21,570 bases of DNA from JAIVJN01 sp036732565 (GCA_036732565.1 DAINCF010000043.1:1-21570), one strand, 5' to 3'. Positions 7,393 through 15,026 are shown, counted from the first letter of the stretch. Numbers and translations are program-made. The notes: generated by a model from the letters alone, not told the origin.

Positions 7393-7482
7393 GTGACATC
7401 GCGGTTCGAATACGTCTGGAGCACGCTGGCCGCCGTGGGCATCGTCAGCCTCGCCGTCATGTGGGCGATGGCATCGAGTTAG
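7393..7482 (+). CDS. Candidate 29-residue single-pass membrane peptide
   Basis: GTG at 7393 opens a 29-codon frame ending at the TAG 7480-7482. The product has a charged start (TSRFEYVW), one hydrophobic segment (about residues 10-27, LAAVGIVSLAVMWAM) and a short polar end. The start is strongly supported by GGAGGAGAG at 7378-7386, 6-10 nt upstream and one of the best ribosome binding sites of the window. A GCGCGG-TTTT-CCGCGC hairpin (7362-7377) touches this site, and a terminator-like hairpin follows 10 nt after the stop. I do not recognise a family. Membrane peptides of this size include toxins, division inhibitors and small subunits of larger complexes; none can be chosen from sequence alone. 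Confidence 0.5.
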   Translation: MTSRFEYVWSTLAAVGIVSLAVMWAMASS

Positions 7483-7492
7483 TTCATCATCG

Positions 7493-7511
7493 GCTTACGG
7501 ACAGCGTAAGC
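7493..7511 (+). terminator. Hairpin after the 29-residue ORF
   Basis: GCTTACG (7493-7499) and CGTAAGC (7505-7511) make a perfect 7-bp stem with a 5-nt loop, followed by ACTTTCGCT. The T-run is short, so this is a moderate intrinsic terminator. Its place 10 nt after the small stop codon supports a short separate transcript. The following stretch to 7702 contains nothing else that I can support. Confidence 0.5.
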
Positions 7512-7702
7512 ACTTTCGCTAGTCGTAACCCTCCCGTTCCATCTCTGTCCCACGACGCTGCTGTTCTCGAACGAATCTCAGCATTTCGCGCGCTTTCACC
7601 CGGTCGCGACCTGGCGTGGGTTGTGCGTCCGCGCGGCCCGCGCCGTCATCCGTGGCGCTTGTCCGCCGGAGCCTTGCGCGAACGCGGAAAGGGAGAGATC
7701 AG

Positions 7703-8182
7703 ATGCGACGTCCTCTGTTGCTTTCGGCCACGATTGTCCTCGCGCTGGTGATGTCGGCGGCGACCACCCACGCGCAAACCATAGCGCTGGCAGCCACTCT
7801 GAGCGGCTCCAGCGAAACGCCGGGGGTCCTGACCGGCGCGAACGCCACCGCCAAGGTGACCCTCCACACCGATCAAACGGTGTCATACGAGCTGGACATC
7901 TTCAACATGCCCAGCGGCACCACACAGGCGCACTTCCACGTCGGCGGCGCCGGCCTGGCCGGCCCCATCGTCGTCGACATCCCGGTGCCGACGACGGCCT
8001 CTAACGACTTCTCGGTGCGCGGGACCGTCGGCCCGTCCTCCCTCCGCCCCCAACCCACGCAAGGGATCCGCTCCTGGGAGGACTTCATCCAGTCCCTCGT
8101 CGGCGGACAGACGTATTTGAACGTGCACAGCCAGGTGAACCCGTCGGGGGAGATCAGGGGACAGGTGCTTCGGGTGCCGTGA
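7703..8182 (+). CDS. Secreted CHRD-domain protein
   Basis: The 159-residue protein has a signal peptide (about residues 1-25, ending THAQ) followed by one CHRD domain. Family signs are LSGSSETPGV near the start, a central TQAHFHVGGAGLAGPIVVDI and a closing YLNVHSQVNPSGEIRGQV. CHRD domains were named after chordin; in bacteria they are exported beta-sheet proteins of unknown role, possibly metal- or ligand-binding through the conserved His residues. The ATG at 7703 is preferred over longer frames because it gives the signal peptide and has GGGAG (7691-7695) 7 nt upstream. The end of the gene (GGTGCTTCGGGTGCC) already resembles the units of repeat array D, which starts 9 nt after the stop. Confidence 0.88.
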   Translation: MRRPLLLSATIVLALVMSAATTHAQTIALAATLSGSSETPGVLTGANATAKVTLHTDQTVSYELDIFNMPSGTTQAHFHVGGAGLAGPIVVDIPVPTTASNDFSVRGTVGPSSLRPQPTQGIRSWEDFIQSLVGGQTYLNVHSQVNPSGEIRGQVLRVP

Positions 8183-8191
8183 CCGAGGAAC

Positions 8192-8299
8192 AAGGTGCTC
8201 AGGGTGCTCAGGGTGCTCAGGGTGCCCAGGGTGCGCGGGGTGCCCAGGCACTCTGAGCACCTTGAGCACCTCGGGCACCCTGAGCACCTTGGGCACCTT
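8192..8299. repeat. Array D: 9-nt repeat in two inverted halves with unbroken register
   Basis: Twelve consecutive 9-nt units fill this interval. The first six are AAGGTGCTC/AGGGTGCTC type (8192-8245), one is transitional (8246-8254), and the last five are GAGCACCTT/GGGCACCTT type (8255-8299), the exact reverse complement of the first type. The 9-nt register is not broken at the switch. The whole can fold into a hairpin of about 50 bp. It lies between the CHRD and glycosyltransferase genes, both on the plus strand. It could work as a terminator for the first and carries part of a possible promoter for the second. Confidence 0.92.
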
Positions 8300-8317
8300 G
8301 CTTTCATGAGGTACACT
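8289..8317 (+). promoter_or_regulatory. Possible promoter of the glycosyltransferase gene and start-codon hairpin
   Basis: TTGGGC (8289-8294, inside array D) and TACACT (8312-8317) are 17 nt apart and could be -35 and -10 boxes; the -10 ends 10 nt before the ATG at 8328. The match is modest. In addition CATGAGG (8305-8311) is perfectly complementary to CCTCATG (8324-8330), which includes the start codon. A transcript starting upstream would hide its start codon in a hairpin, while one starting near 8324 would not. Confidence 0.35.
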
Positions 8318-8327
8318 TTTCCGCCTC

Positions 8328-9737
8328 ATGAAGCTGTCAGTCGTCATGCCCTGCTACAACGAGCGGGGCACCATCCGGGAGATCGTCGCCCGCGTTCAAG
8401 CTGTGGATCTCGGCGCCGTCGAGCGAGAAATCGTCATCGTGGACGATGGATCGTCGGACGGCACGAGGGAGGTGCTGAGCGAGCTCGACGGAAAAGACGG
8501 TGTGCGGGTCCTGCTCCAGCCCCAGAACCTGGGCAAGGGCGCGGCCGTCGCGCGGGGCTTCCGCGAGTCCACGGGTGACTTCGTCATCATTCAGGACGCC
8601 GATCTCGAGTACGACCCCCGCGAGTATCCCCTCCTGCTGCAGCCCATCCTCGAGGGCAAAGCCGACGTCGTCTACGGCTCGCGCTTTCTCGGGTCACCGC
8701 GCGGGCATCGCGTGCTGTATTACTGGCACGCGGTCGGCAATCGGCTGCTGACGCTGCTGTCGAACGCGTTCACCGACCTCAACCTCACCGACATGGAGAC
8801 GTGCTACAAGCTGATGACCCGCGAGGTCGCCAATCGGCTGGAGTTGAAGTCGCGCGATTTCGGCATCGAGCCCGAGATCACGTGCAAGGTCGCGCGGATG
8901 CGCGCCCGCATCTACGAAGTGCCCATCTCCTACAACGGGCGCACCTACGAAGAAGGCAAGAAGATCGGCCTCAAGGACGCGTTCAAGGCGGTCTACACGA
9001 TCCTGCGCTTCTGGCGCTGGGAGGCGCCCGCCGACGACGTGGGCGCGATCACGTTGCGGCGCATGGCCGGCCTCAGCCCATACAACCGGTGGCTGCACGA
9101 GCGCTTCGAGTTGCATCTCGGCCAGCGGATTCTCGAAGTTGGTTCCGGGGTTGGCAATCAGACTCGGTACTTCGTCACCGATCGCGAGCGCATCGTGGCG
9201 TCGGATGTCGAGCCGCACTACGTGCGCGAGCTGTCGACGCTGTTCGAGCATCAGAAGCACGTTCGCGTCGCGTCGTTTCGCTTCCCGCTGTCAGAGGAAG
9301 AGAAGGCCGATCTGCGGCGGGAGCGGATCGACACCATCGTCTGCATGAACGTGCTGGAGCACATCGAAGACGATCGCAACACGCTGAAGGATTTTCAGAC
9401 CGTACTGCAGCCCAACGGCAAGATGGTGCTGCTGGTGCCGTCGCTGAAGGCGTTGTACGGCACGCTCGACGTCGCGCTGGATCACTTCCGCCGCTACTCA
9501 CGCGACGAGCTCGCCGAGCTCGTCAGACAGTCCGGCTTCGTCGTCGACGACATCCGCTTCGTGAACCTTCCCGGCGTGTTCGGCTGGTGGCTCAATTCCC
9601 GCGTTCTGAAGCGGCGGCTGCTGCCAAAGGCGCAGCTCTCGGCGTTCAAGTGGATCATGCCGCTGCTCAGGCTCGAAGAGCGGCGCCCACCGTCCTTCGG
9701 CATGTCGCTGCTGGTCATCGCGCGCAAGCCGGCGTAA
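8328..9737 (+). CDS. Bifunctional GT2 glycosyltransferase / SAM-dependent methyltransferase
   Basis: The 469-residue protein joins two enzymes. Residues about 1-235 are a GT2 glycosyltransferase of the dolichol/polyprenyl-phosphate mannosyltransferase type, with VVMPCYNERGTI, VDDGSSDGT (38-46), the metal-binding Asp90-Ala-Asp92 in IIQDADLEYD, and the acceptor-side YGSRFLG and SYNGRTYEEGKKI. Residues about 245-469 are a class I methyltransferase, with ILEVGSGVG (268-276) binding SAM and a later MNVLEHIEDD. By family knowledge the first half transfers a sugar from a nucleotide donor to polyprenyl phosphate at the inner face of the membrane, feeding GT-C enzymes such as those encoded next. The acceptor of the methyl group is unknown. 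The fusion is continuous in frame, with no sign of a sequencing join. Confidence 0.88.
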   Translation: MKLSVVMPCYNERGTIREIVARVQAVDLGAVEREIVIVDDGSSDGTREVLSELDGKDGVRVLLQPQNLGKGAAVARGFRESTGDFVIIQDADLEYDPREYPLLLQPILEGKADVVYGSRFLGSPRGHRVLYYWHAVGNRLLTLLSNAFTDLNLTDMETCYKLMTREVANRLELKSRDFGIEPEITCKVARMRARIYEVPISYNGRTYEEGKKIGLKDAFKAVYTILRFWRWEAPADDVGAITLRRMAGLSPYNRWLHERFELHLGQRILEVGSGVGNQTRYFVTDRERIVASDVEPHYVRELSTLFEHQKHVRVASFRFPLSEEEKADLRRERIDTIVCMNVLEHIEDDRNTLKDFQTVLQPNGKMVLLVPSLKALYGTLDVALDHFRRYSRDELAELVRQSGFVVDDIRFVNLPGVFGWWLNSRVLKRRLLPKAQLSAFKWIMPLLRLEERRPPSFGMSLLVIARKPA

Positions 9738-9757
9738 CGATCCGACCAGCTGCGACA

Positions 9758-11317
9758 TTGTCCTTGGAAGAGCGATTCTCCCGCTACGCCGCGGCGACGA
9801 TCGCTGGACTGTTCGCCGCCATCACCATCCGATATTCATCCTTCGTAGGTGTGATCGCTGACAGCTCGGGCTACATCAGCCAAGCCCATCGCTGGCTCGA
9901 CGGCCAGTTGTTTGGCGCGCTCGCGCTCGTCCACCTGCCCTCGTGGCCCAATCCGTGGCTCGAGGTCCCCCTAGGCTATCGTCTCGGCAACATCGCCGGA
10001 ACGGACGTCTTCGTGTACCCACCCGGACTGCCTCTGATGATCGCCGCCGCAATCGGGCTCGGAGGTGAACTGGCAGGGCATGTCGTGGCGCCGCTTCTTG
10101 GTGGCGCGGCCGTGTGGGCGACGGGAGAGCTCGCTCATCGGCTTGGGGGCCCGGTCGCGCGCGTCCTGGCGGCGGCCCTGATGGCCACCAGCGCGATCGC
10201 ACTGTCGATGTCGGTCACCGCCATGAGCGATGTCCCGACTGTCGGATTGTGGTCGGTCGCGCTCGTCCTGGCGCTCCGTGGCCATCGATCGTCGTCACTC
10301 GCATCGGGGCTGCTGGTGGCGATGGCGATACTGACGCGACCGAACCTGGCGCCCCTGGCCGTGATCCCGGTAGGTCTGCTTGTTTGGAGCCAATCATCCG
10401 GTCGGATCGTCAGCGGTCTCACGTTTGCGGCCGCCGCATCAATCGGCCCGCTGACGTTGTTGGCAACGCAAGGGATGTTGTACGAATCGTACTTGGCTTC
10501 CGGATACCTGGGAATCGCGCAAGCATTTTCGTTCGCCAACGTGGCATCGAACGTCGCGTCGTATCCCCGCTGGTACTTTCAGACCCACACCCCGGCGATC
10601 GTTCTCGCCTTTGTCGCCCCTTTTCTTTTGTGGCATGTGAGAGACGGGCCGCGCCAACGCAGGGCCTTTACCCTCGCGGTGATACTGCTCGTGTTCTCTG
10701 TGGCGGTCTACGCAGCGTACCTTCCGTACACTCCCTTTCCGGAGTGGCAGTACCTGAGGTTCATGCTGCCCGCCTTCCCGCCGCTGTACGCGCTGACAGC
10801 CGCGGTCATCAGCAAAGGGATCGATCGCCTGCCTCGACGCGGCCAATGGCCAGGTCTCGTCATCCTGGCCGTGCTCCTCGCCGGTCTGCAGGCGCGCAGC
10901 GCGCACGAGATGCTGTTCACCCGGCTCTGGCAGATGAACAAGCCGGTTCTTCTGGCGGTTTCGTATCTCGATGCCGCACTCCCACCGAATGCCATGGTCA
11001 TGACCTTGTTCCACAGCGGCAGCGTGCGGGATGCGACCGGACGGACGATCCTGCGGCCCGACCTCATTGCACCGCAGCAACTGGACCATGTTGTGGGCCT
11101 CGTGGGCCAGTTTGGCTACGACCTCTATGTCCTCATGGACGAGGAGCTCGAACGGCCTGGCTTCAACGCGCTCTGGGCGCCTCACACAAAACTGCTGAAC
11201 CTCGACGGGCGACCACGGGCAAAGATCGGTGCCAACGGCCGCCTCAGCCTGTACAGGGCCAGCGATGTACACCATCCGGCGGCCGATCAGTCTTGGCCAG
11301 TCGACATCGTTCAGTAG
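9758..11317 (+). CDS. Polytopic membrane protein, GT-C glycosyltransferase-like
   Basis: About 519 residues with roughly ten hydrophobic segments. After the first one comes a loop with ADSSGYISQAHRWLDG, the Asp-containing first extracytoplasmic loop of GT-C enzymes of the ArnT/PMT/RgtA type (Asp35 candidate). A PEWQYLRFMLPAFPPLY segment late in the membrane part and a soluble C-terminal stretch complete the picture. It would take a sugar from a polyprenyl-phosphate carrier and add it to a glycan or lipid outside the cytoplasm; substrate is unknown. The gene follows the GT2-methyltransferase by 20 nt, so the carrier made there is a natural donor. The start is uncertain: no ATG or GTG is available before the first membrane segment, so TTG at 9758 (or 9764), without Shine-Dalgarno, is proposed. 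Confidence 0.72.
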   Translation: MSLEERFSRYAAATIAGLFAAITIRYSSFVGVIADSSGYISQAHRWLDGQLFGALALVHLPSWPNPWLEVPLGYRLGNIAGTDVFVYPPGLPLMIAAAIGLGGELAGHVVAPLLGGAAVWATGELAHRLGGPVARVLAAALMATSAIALSMSVTAMSDVPTVGLWSVALVLALRGHRSSSLASGLLVAMAILTRPNLAPLAVIPVGLLVWSQSSGRIVSGLTFAAAASIGPLTLLATQGMLYESYLASGYLGIAQAFSFANVASNVASYPRWYFQTHTPAIVLAFVAPFLLWHVRDGPRQRRAFTLAVILLVFSVAVYAAYLPYTPFPEWQYLRFMLPAFPPLYALTAAVISKGIDRLPRRGQWPGLVILAVLLAGLQARSAHEMLFTRLWQMNKPVLLAVSYLDAALPPNAMVMTLFHSGSVRDATGRTILRPDLIAPQQLDHVVGLVGQFGYDLYVLMDEELERPGFNALWAPHTKLLNLDGRPRAKIGANGRLSLYRASDVHHPAADQSWPVDIVQ

Positions 11318-11380
11318 GGATAGAAGAGCGTCGCGTGCGAGGTTGACGAGCGAGGCTAGGTTCTCGGCGGCCAGGCTCGC

Positions 11381-11386
11381 TATAGT
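11381..11386 (+). promoter_or_regulatory. TATAGT -10 element before the first of three related membrane genes
   Basis: TATAGT ends 10 nt before the GTG at 11397, giving a leader of only a few nucleotides. The surrounding 44 nt (11376-11419) recur at 14940-14983 with 33 matches, including TATAGTT and the GTG, which supports function. No good -35 match was found at 16-18 nt. Confidence 0.5.
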
Positions 11387-11396
11387 TGATTCGCCT

Positions 11397-13118
11397 GTGC
11401 CCAACATCCGGCCGGACACGCCACAACACCCAACCTGGCGCGCCATTGGGCTCGAAGCGGTTCTCTATTTCGCGCTCACGATCGTGCTCACCTGGCCGTT
11501 AGGCCGCAACCTCGCGAGCAACGTTCCCGGCGACTACGGAGACCCCTTGCTGGTCTCCTGGATCATGGGCTGGGTGATGACGCAGCTCACCGCGATGCTC
11601 ACCGGCGACACGGCTGCCGTGGCTGGGTTCTGGCACGCGCCGATTTTCTTCCCCGAGCGAAACACGCTCGCGCTGTCGGAGCACTTCACCGCGCAGTCGG
11701 TTCAAGCGCTGCCGGTATGGTGGGCGACCGGCAATTTGATCCTCTCGTACAGCGTCGTGACCATCCTGACGTTCGTGCTCACCGCGCTCGGTACGTCGCT
11801 GCTGGTGCACGACATCACCGGATCCCGGCTGGCTGGAGTGGTGGCCGGCCTCATGGCCGCGTTCAATCCCTATCGACTGCTCTTCGAGGTCAGCCACCTC
11901 CACGTCTTGTCGATGCAATGGCTGCCGTTCGCGTTGCTGGGCCTGCACCGGTTCATCCGCCTCGGATCCACAGCATGGCTGGCGTTCGGGGCAGTGTCGA
12001 TCGTCGCGCTGAATCTCTCCTCCGGCTACTACATGCTCTACGCCGGGCCGTTCATCGTGTTGTTCGTGCTGGTTGACATCCTTCTGCATCGCACGCTGCT
12101 GGATCGCCGAATCTGGGTCGGGCTCGCCGTCGCGACTCTCTGCGTCGGGCTCATCACGACGCCGTTCGTCGTTCCCTATCTCAACATGCAGCAGCAACAC
12201 CGGTTCGCGCGGCCGCTGCAAGAGGTCGTCGCGTATTCGGCGACGCTGGATCAGTATCGATTCGGCTTGCCATGGCTGGCAGTGATGATCGTCTGGGCGG
12301 CGGCCGTCGGATTCGCGTGGCGCACGCAGGATCGAATCGAGCGCGGCCACGCCATGCTGTTCGCCGCGTTCTCCCTCCTCGCGTTCTGGCTGTCGCTCGG
12401 CCCGGTCGTGCAAGCGGGTGGGCAGCCGCTGGGCGTCCCAAGCGCATACCGGGTGCTGTATGACTGGGTCCCAGGGTTTCACGGCCTCCGGGTCGCCTCG
12501 CGGTACGCGGCGGTGATGCTGGTGTTTCTTCCGCTGTCGGCCGCCATCGGGCTTGCGGCGCTGACGCGGCGCGCACCGCGGTTCGGGCAAGGGGCCGGCA
12601 TCGTGACGGCGCTGCTCTTTCTCTGGCTGGTCTGGCCGCCACGGTTCCCGATCAACGATCAGATTCCGCCAGCCGGGTTGCAACCTCCACCGGCGTACCT
12701 CACGCCGTCTCCGCAGTCGCCCCCGATCTACCGAGCCGTCGCCGGACTCGACCCCAACGCGGTCCTCGCCGAATTCCCTTTTGGCGATCCGTGGTACGAG
12801 CTCCGCTACATGTTCTTCGCCGCCAGCCATGGCAAGCGGCTGATGAACGGCTACAGCGGCGTGTTTCCCGCCAGCTACGTTGCGCGCCAGCGACGACTCA
12901 CCGACCCGCTGGCATCACCGGCTGCCGCCAGCGAGGCCCTCGGCGGGGCAACTCACGTCGTTGTCCACGAGCGCGCATGGAAAGACGATACCGGCCTGAA
13001 GATCGAGGCCTGGCTGGAATCGCTCGGTGCCGTTGTCGTCGCTGAAGACGATGGAGTGAAGCTGCTGGCGTTGGAGTCGCTGCGCCGCGATGCGCGTCGA
13101 GCGGACACGACGCGATGA
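11397..13118 (+). CDS. Large polytopic membrane protein, member 1 of a three-gene family (GT-C-like)
   Basis: About 573 residues with some ten hydrophobic segments and a soluble C-terminal domain. Shared marks of the three related genes are LTWPLGRN followed by VPGDYGDP (GDYGDP at 45-50), a FWHAPIFFPE loop, NLSSGYYMLYAGPF and, in the C-terminal part, AEFPFGDPWYELRYMFF and NGYSGVFP. The acidic GDxGDP loop after the first membrane helix resembles the catalytic loop of GT-C glycosyltransferases, but the family is not one I can name, so the enzyme role is inferred from fold type and neighbours. The GTG at 11397 is chosen because it follows the TATAGT box and precedes the first helix; longer frames lack support. 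The stop overlaps the next start (ATGA, 13115-13118), implying translational coupling. Confidence 0.72.
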   Translation: MPNIRPDTPQHPTWRAIGLEAVLYFALTIVLTWPLGRNLASNVPGDYGDPLLVSWIMGWVMTQLTAMLTGDTAAVAGFWHAPIFFPERNTLALSEHFTAQSVQALPVWWATGNLILSYSVVTILTFVLTALGTSLLVHDITGSRLAGVVAGLMAAFNPYRLLFEVSHLHVLSMQWLPFALLGLHRFIRLGSTAWLAFGAVSIVALNLSSGYYMLYAGPFIVLFVLVDILLHRTLLDRRIWVGLAVATLCVGLITTPFVVPYLNMQQQHRFARPLQEVVAYSATLDQYRFGLPWLAVMIVWAAAVGFAWRTQDRIERGHAMLFAAFSLLAFWLSLGPVVQAGGQPLGVPSAYRVLYDWVPGFHGLRVASRYAAVMLVFLPLSAAIGLAALTRRAPRFGQGAGIVTALLFLWLVWPPRFPINDQIPPAGLQPPPAYLTPSPQSPPIYRAVAGLDPNAVLAEFPFGDPWYELRYMFFAASHGKRLMNGYSGVFPASYVARQRRLTDPLASPAAASEALGGATHVVVHERAWKDDTGLKIEAWLESLGAVVVAEDDGVKLLALESLRRDARRADTTR

Positions 13119-14905
13119 TGGGGCGGTGGTCCCGTCTCACCGACATCTCGAGCGCGTGGCGGGCGGCCGGATGGTATCTCGTCATCACCATCGTGATGAC
13201 CTGGCCGCTCACGCCAAACATCGCGCGGGACATCCCTGGCGATCTGGGCGACCCGGTCTTCGTCTGTTACTTGATCGCACGCGCCGCCAATCACTGGCTC
13301 GCGCTGCTCTCCGGCGATCTCGGTGCCGCCATCCGATTCTGGCACGCAGGCTTCTTCCATCCTGAACCACTCATCACCGTCTACTCGGAGCACTTCCTCG
13401 TCCACTCGCTGGCGATTCTTCCGGTGTGGGTGGTGACGAAGAACATCATCCTCTGCTACAACCTGCTGGTCTTCGCCACGTTCGTGGTCGGCGGAACCGG
13501 TATGTACTTGCTCGCCCGCGAGCTCACCGGGAGTGCACGGGCCGCGTTCGTCGCGGCCCTGGCGTTCATCTTCACGCCGTACCGGTTCGCGACCATCGCG
13601 CACCTGCAGGTGCTGTCGTCGCTCTGGATGCCGCTCGCGCTGTTCGGCCTGCGGCGCTACTTTGCGACCGGACGGCGGCGTGCGCTGGCGGGCGGCGCCG
13701 CGGCCGTGCTGCTCCAGAACCTATCCAGCGGCTACTACTTGATCTACTTCGCGCCATTCGTCGCGCTCTACGCGCTCGTCGAGATGTGGTCGCGGCGCGT
13801 CATTTCTTACTGGCGCGTGTGGCGAGACCTCGCCATTGCCGCGGTGGCGACGCTCGCGCTCACACTGCCGCTTTCGATTCCCTACATCATCCTGCAGCGA
13901 CGCATCGACTATCGCCGGCCTCTGAACGAGATCGAGATGTACTCCGCGGATCTCTTGGCGTGGCTGACGGCAAACGAACGGATGAACGTGTGGGGATGGC
14001 TCCAGGCGTTTCCGCGCGACGAGGGCTACCTCTTTCCAGGTTTCGTGATCGTCGTCCTGGCGATCTTCGCGGCGATCGCAGTCGGCGCCTACGGCGGTCA
14101 AGGAGCCGCTCGTCAACCGAAGTGGCCGTCAACGGATCCGCACGACGCCCGGCGTCTGCCGACATCGGCGCGGGTGATGGTGTGCGGCGCGGTCGTCGCA
14201 ACAGTCTTGGCGATGTGGATGGCCTTGGGGCCGACACCCACGCTGGGTGGCAGACCGATGCCCGTACCGGCGTTGTATCGGTTCTTCTACGAGTACGTTC
14301 CCGGCTTCGATGTGTCGCGGGTGCCCGCCCGCTTCACCACCATCATCGTCCTGTTTCTCGGAATGGCCGCGGCGTTCGGCGCGGCGCGGCTGGATCGGAC
14401 ACGACGCCATCTCGTGCTGGGCATCGCGGCCGTCGGCGTCTTGCTCGACGGCTCGGCCCTGCCGCTCAAGAGGAACGAGGTGTTCACGACATCGCGTGAT
14501 GTGCGTCCACCGGAGGGGCGTATCTATCCCGAGAACGAGGCACCGGTCGTGTGGCGCTTCCTGAAAACGCTGCCGGCCGACGCGGTGCTCGCGCACCTGC
14601 CGTTCGGCTATCCGGAGCACGAACTGCGCTACCTCTATTACTCGTCGATCGATGGCCATCGCCTGTCGAACGGCTACAGCGGCGCCTTCCCCTTGAGCTA
14701 TCAGGAACGCGCCGCGATCCTGCAGCGCGCTCTTGAAGGGCCCGATCGTGCCGTCGCTCGTCTGCGTGCGGATGGTGTGACGCACGTCGTCGTTCACACC
14801 GACCTCTGGCCCGATGACACTGGACACCGCACCATTGTCGCGCTCGAGCGTGCGGGCCTGCGCCGCGTGGCCCAAGTGAGTGACGCGTACGTCCTGATGT
14901 GCTGA
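13115..14905 (+). CDS. Large polytopic membrane protein, member 2 of the family (GT-C-like)
   Basis: This 596-residue protein is a close relative of the gene at 15023-16831 (roughly 70% identical by eye) and a distant one of the gene before it. Common elements are SRLTDISSAWRAAGWYL at the start, IPGDLGDP (GDLGDP at 42-47), FWHAGFFHPEPLITVYSEHF, LLARELTGSARAAFV, QNLSSGYYLIYFAPFVALY, PGFDVSRVPARFTT and the C-terminal HLPFGYPEHELRYLYY and GHRLSNGYSG. About ten membrane helices precede a periplasm-type soluble tail. A transferase or polymer-assembly role is inferred from the GT-C-like loop and the cluster. Its ATG overlaps the stop of the previous gene by ATGA, so it is probably translated by re-initiation; an ATG three nucleotides later is equally possible. 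Confidence 0.75.
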   Translation: MMGRWSRLTDISSAWRAAGWYLVITIVMTWPLTPNIARDIPGDLGDPVFVCYLIARAANHWLALLSGDLGAAIRFWHAGFFHPEPLITVYSEHFLVHSLAILPVWVVTKNIILCYNLLVFATFVVGGTGMYLLARELTGSARAAFVAALAFIFTPYRFATIAHLQVLSSLWMPLALFGLRRYFATGRRRALAGGAAAVLLQNLSSGYYLIYFAPFVALYALVEMWSRRVISYWRVWRDLAIAAVATLALTLPLSIPYIILQRRIDYRRPLNEIEMYSADLLAWLTANERMNVWGWLQAFPRDEGYLFPGFVIVVLAIFAAIAVGAYGGQGAARQPKWPSTDPHDARRLPTSARVMVCGAVVATVLAMWMALGPTPTLGGRPMPVPALYRFFYEYVPGFDVSRVPARFTTIIVLFLGMAAAFGAARLDRTRRHLVLGIAAVGVLLDGSALPLKRNEVFTTSRDVRPPEGRIYPENEAPVVWRFLKTLPADAVLAHLPFGYPEHELRYLYYSSIDGHRLSNGYSGAFPLSYQERAAILQRALEGPDRAVARLRADGVTHVVVHTDLWPDDTGHRTIVALERAGLRRVAQVSDAYVLMC

Positions 14906-14939
14906 TGGCGTGGGTCAGAGGCGGACTTTCAGCCGAAGC

Positions 14940-15026
14940 CTCGTTATAGTTAGTTCGCAAGTGCTCAACAATCAGTTGGACACACAGCACAGACTCGCCT
15001 ACTACGTGGCGGGCACGACGCGATGA
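14940..15026 (+). pseudogene. Remnant of a second copy of the first membrane gene: promoter, start and last codons only (21-codon ORF)
   Basis: GTG at 14961 opens a 21-codon frame ending in a TGA (15024-15026) that overlaps the next ATG as ATGA. Its 5' side (14940-14983, with TATAGTT at 14944-14951 region) matches the start of the gene at 11397 at 33 of 44 positions. Its last 18 nt (15009-15026) match the final 18 nt of that gene (13101-13118) at 17 positions. The simplest reading is a duplicated copy of that gene that lost its interior, keeping its promoter, start and end. It may now serve as a translated leader for the following gene. The peptide itself is unlikely to matter. Confidence 0.55.
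14945..14950 (+). promoter_or_regulatory. TATAGT -10 element before the leader ORF and third membrane gene
   Basis: TATAGT ends 10 nt before the GTG at 14961, the same spacing as at 11381-11386 and 11397. It would give the third membrane gene its own transcript, independent of the overlap-coupled pair upstream. Confidence 0.5.

Noticed and set aside
7873..8347. Minus-strand frames with PEHPEHPEH or LSTLSTLST repeats
   Set aside because: They are read-through of array D. The 9-nt period gives a regular 3-residue repeat in every frame, so regularity is not evidence of coding; they also overlap the well-supported CHRD gene.
11229..11396. Earlier start for the first three-family membrane gene (upstream in-frame ATG at 11229)
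   Set aside because: It would overlap the previous gene by about 90 nt and add a low-complexity Ser/Arg-rich stretch before the first helix; the GTG at 11397 follows a conserved -10 box.
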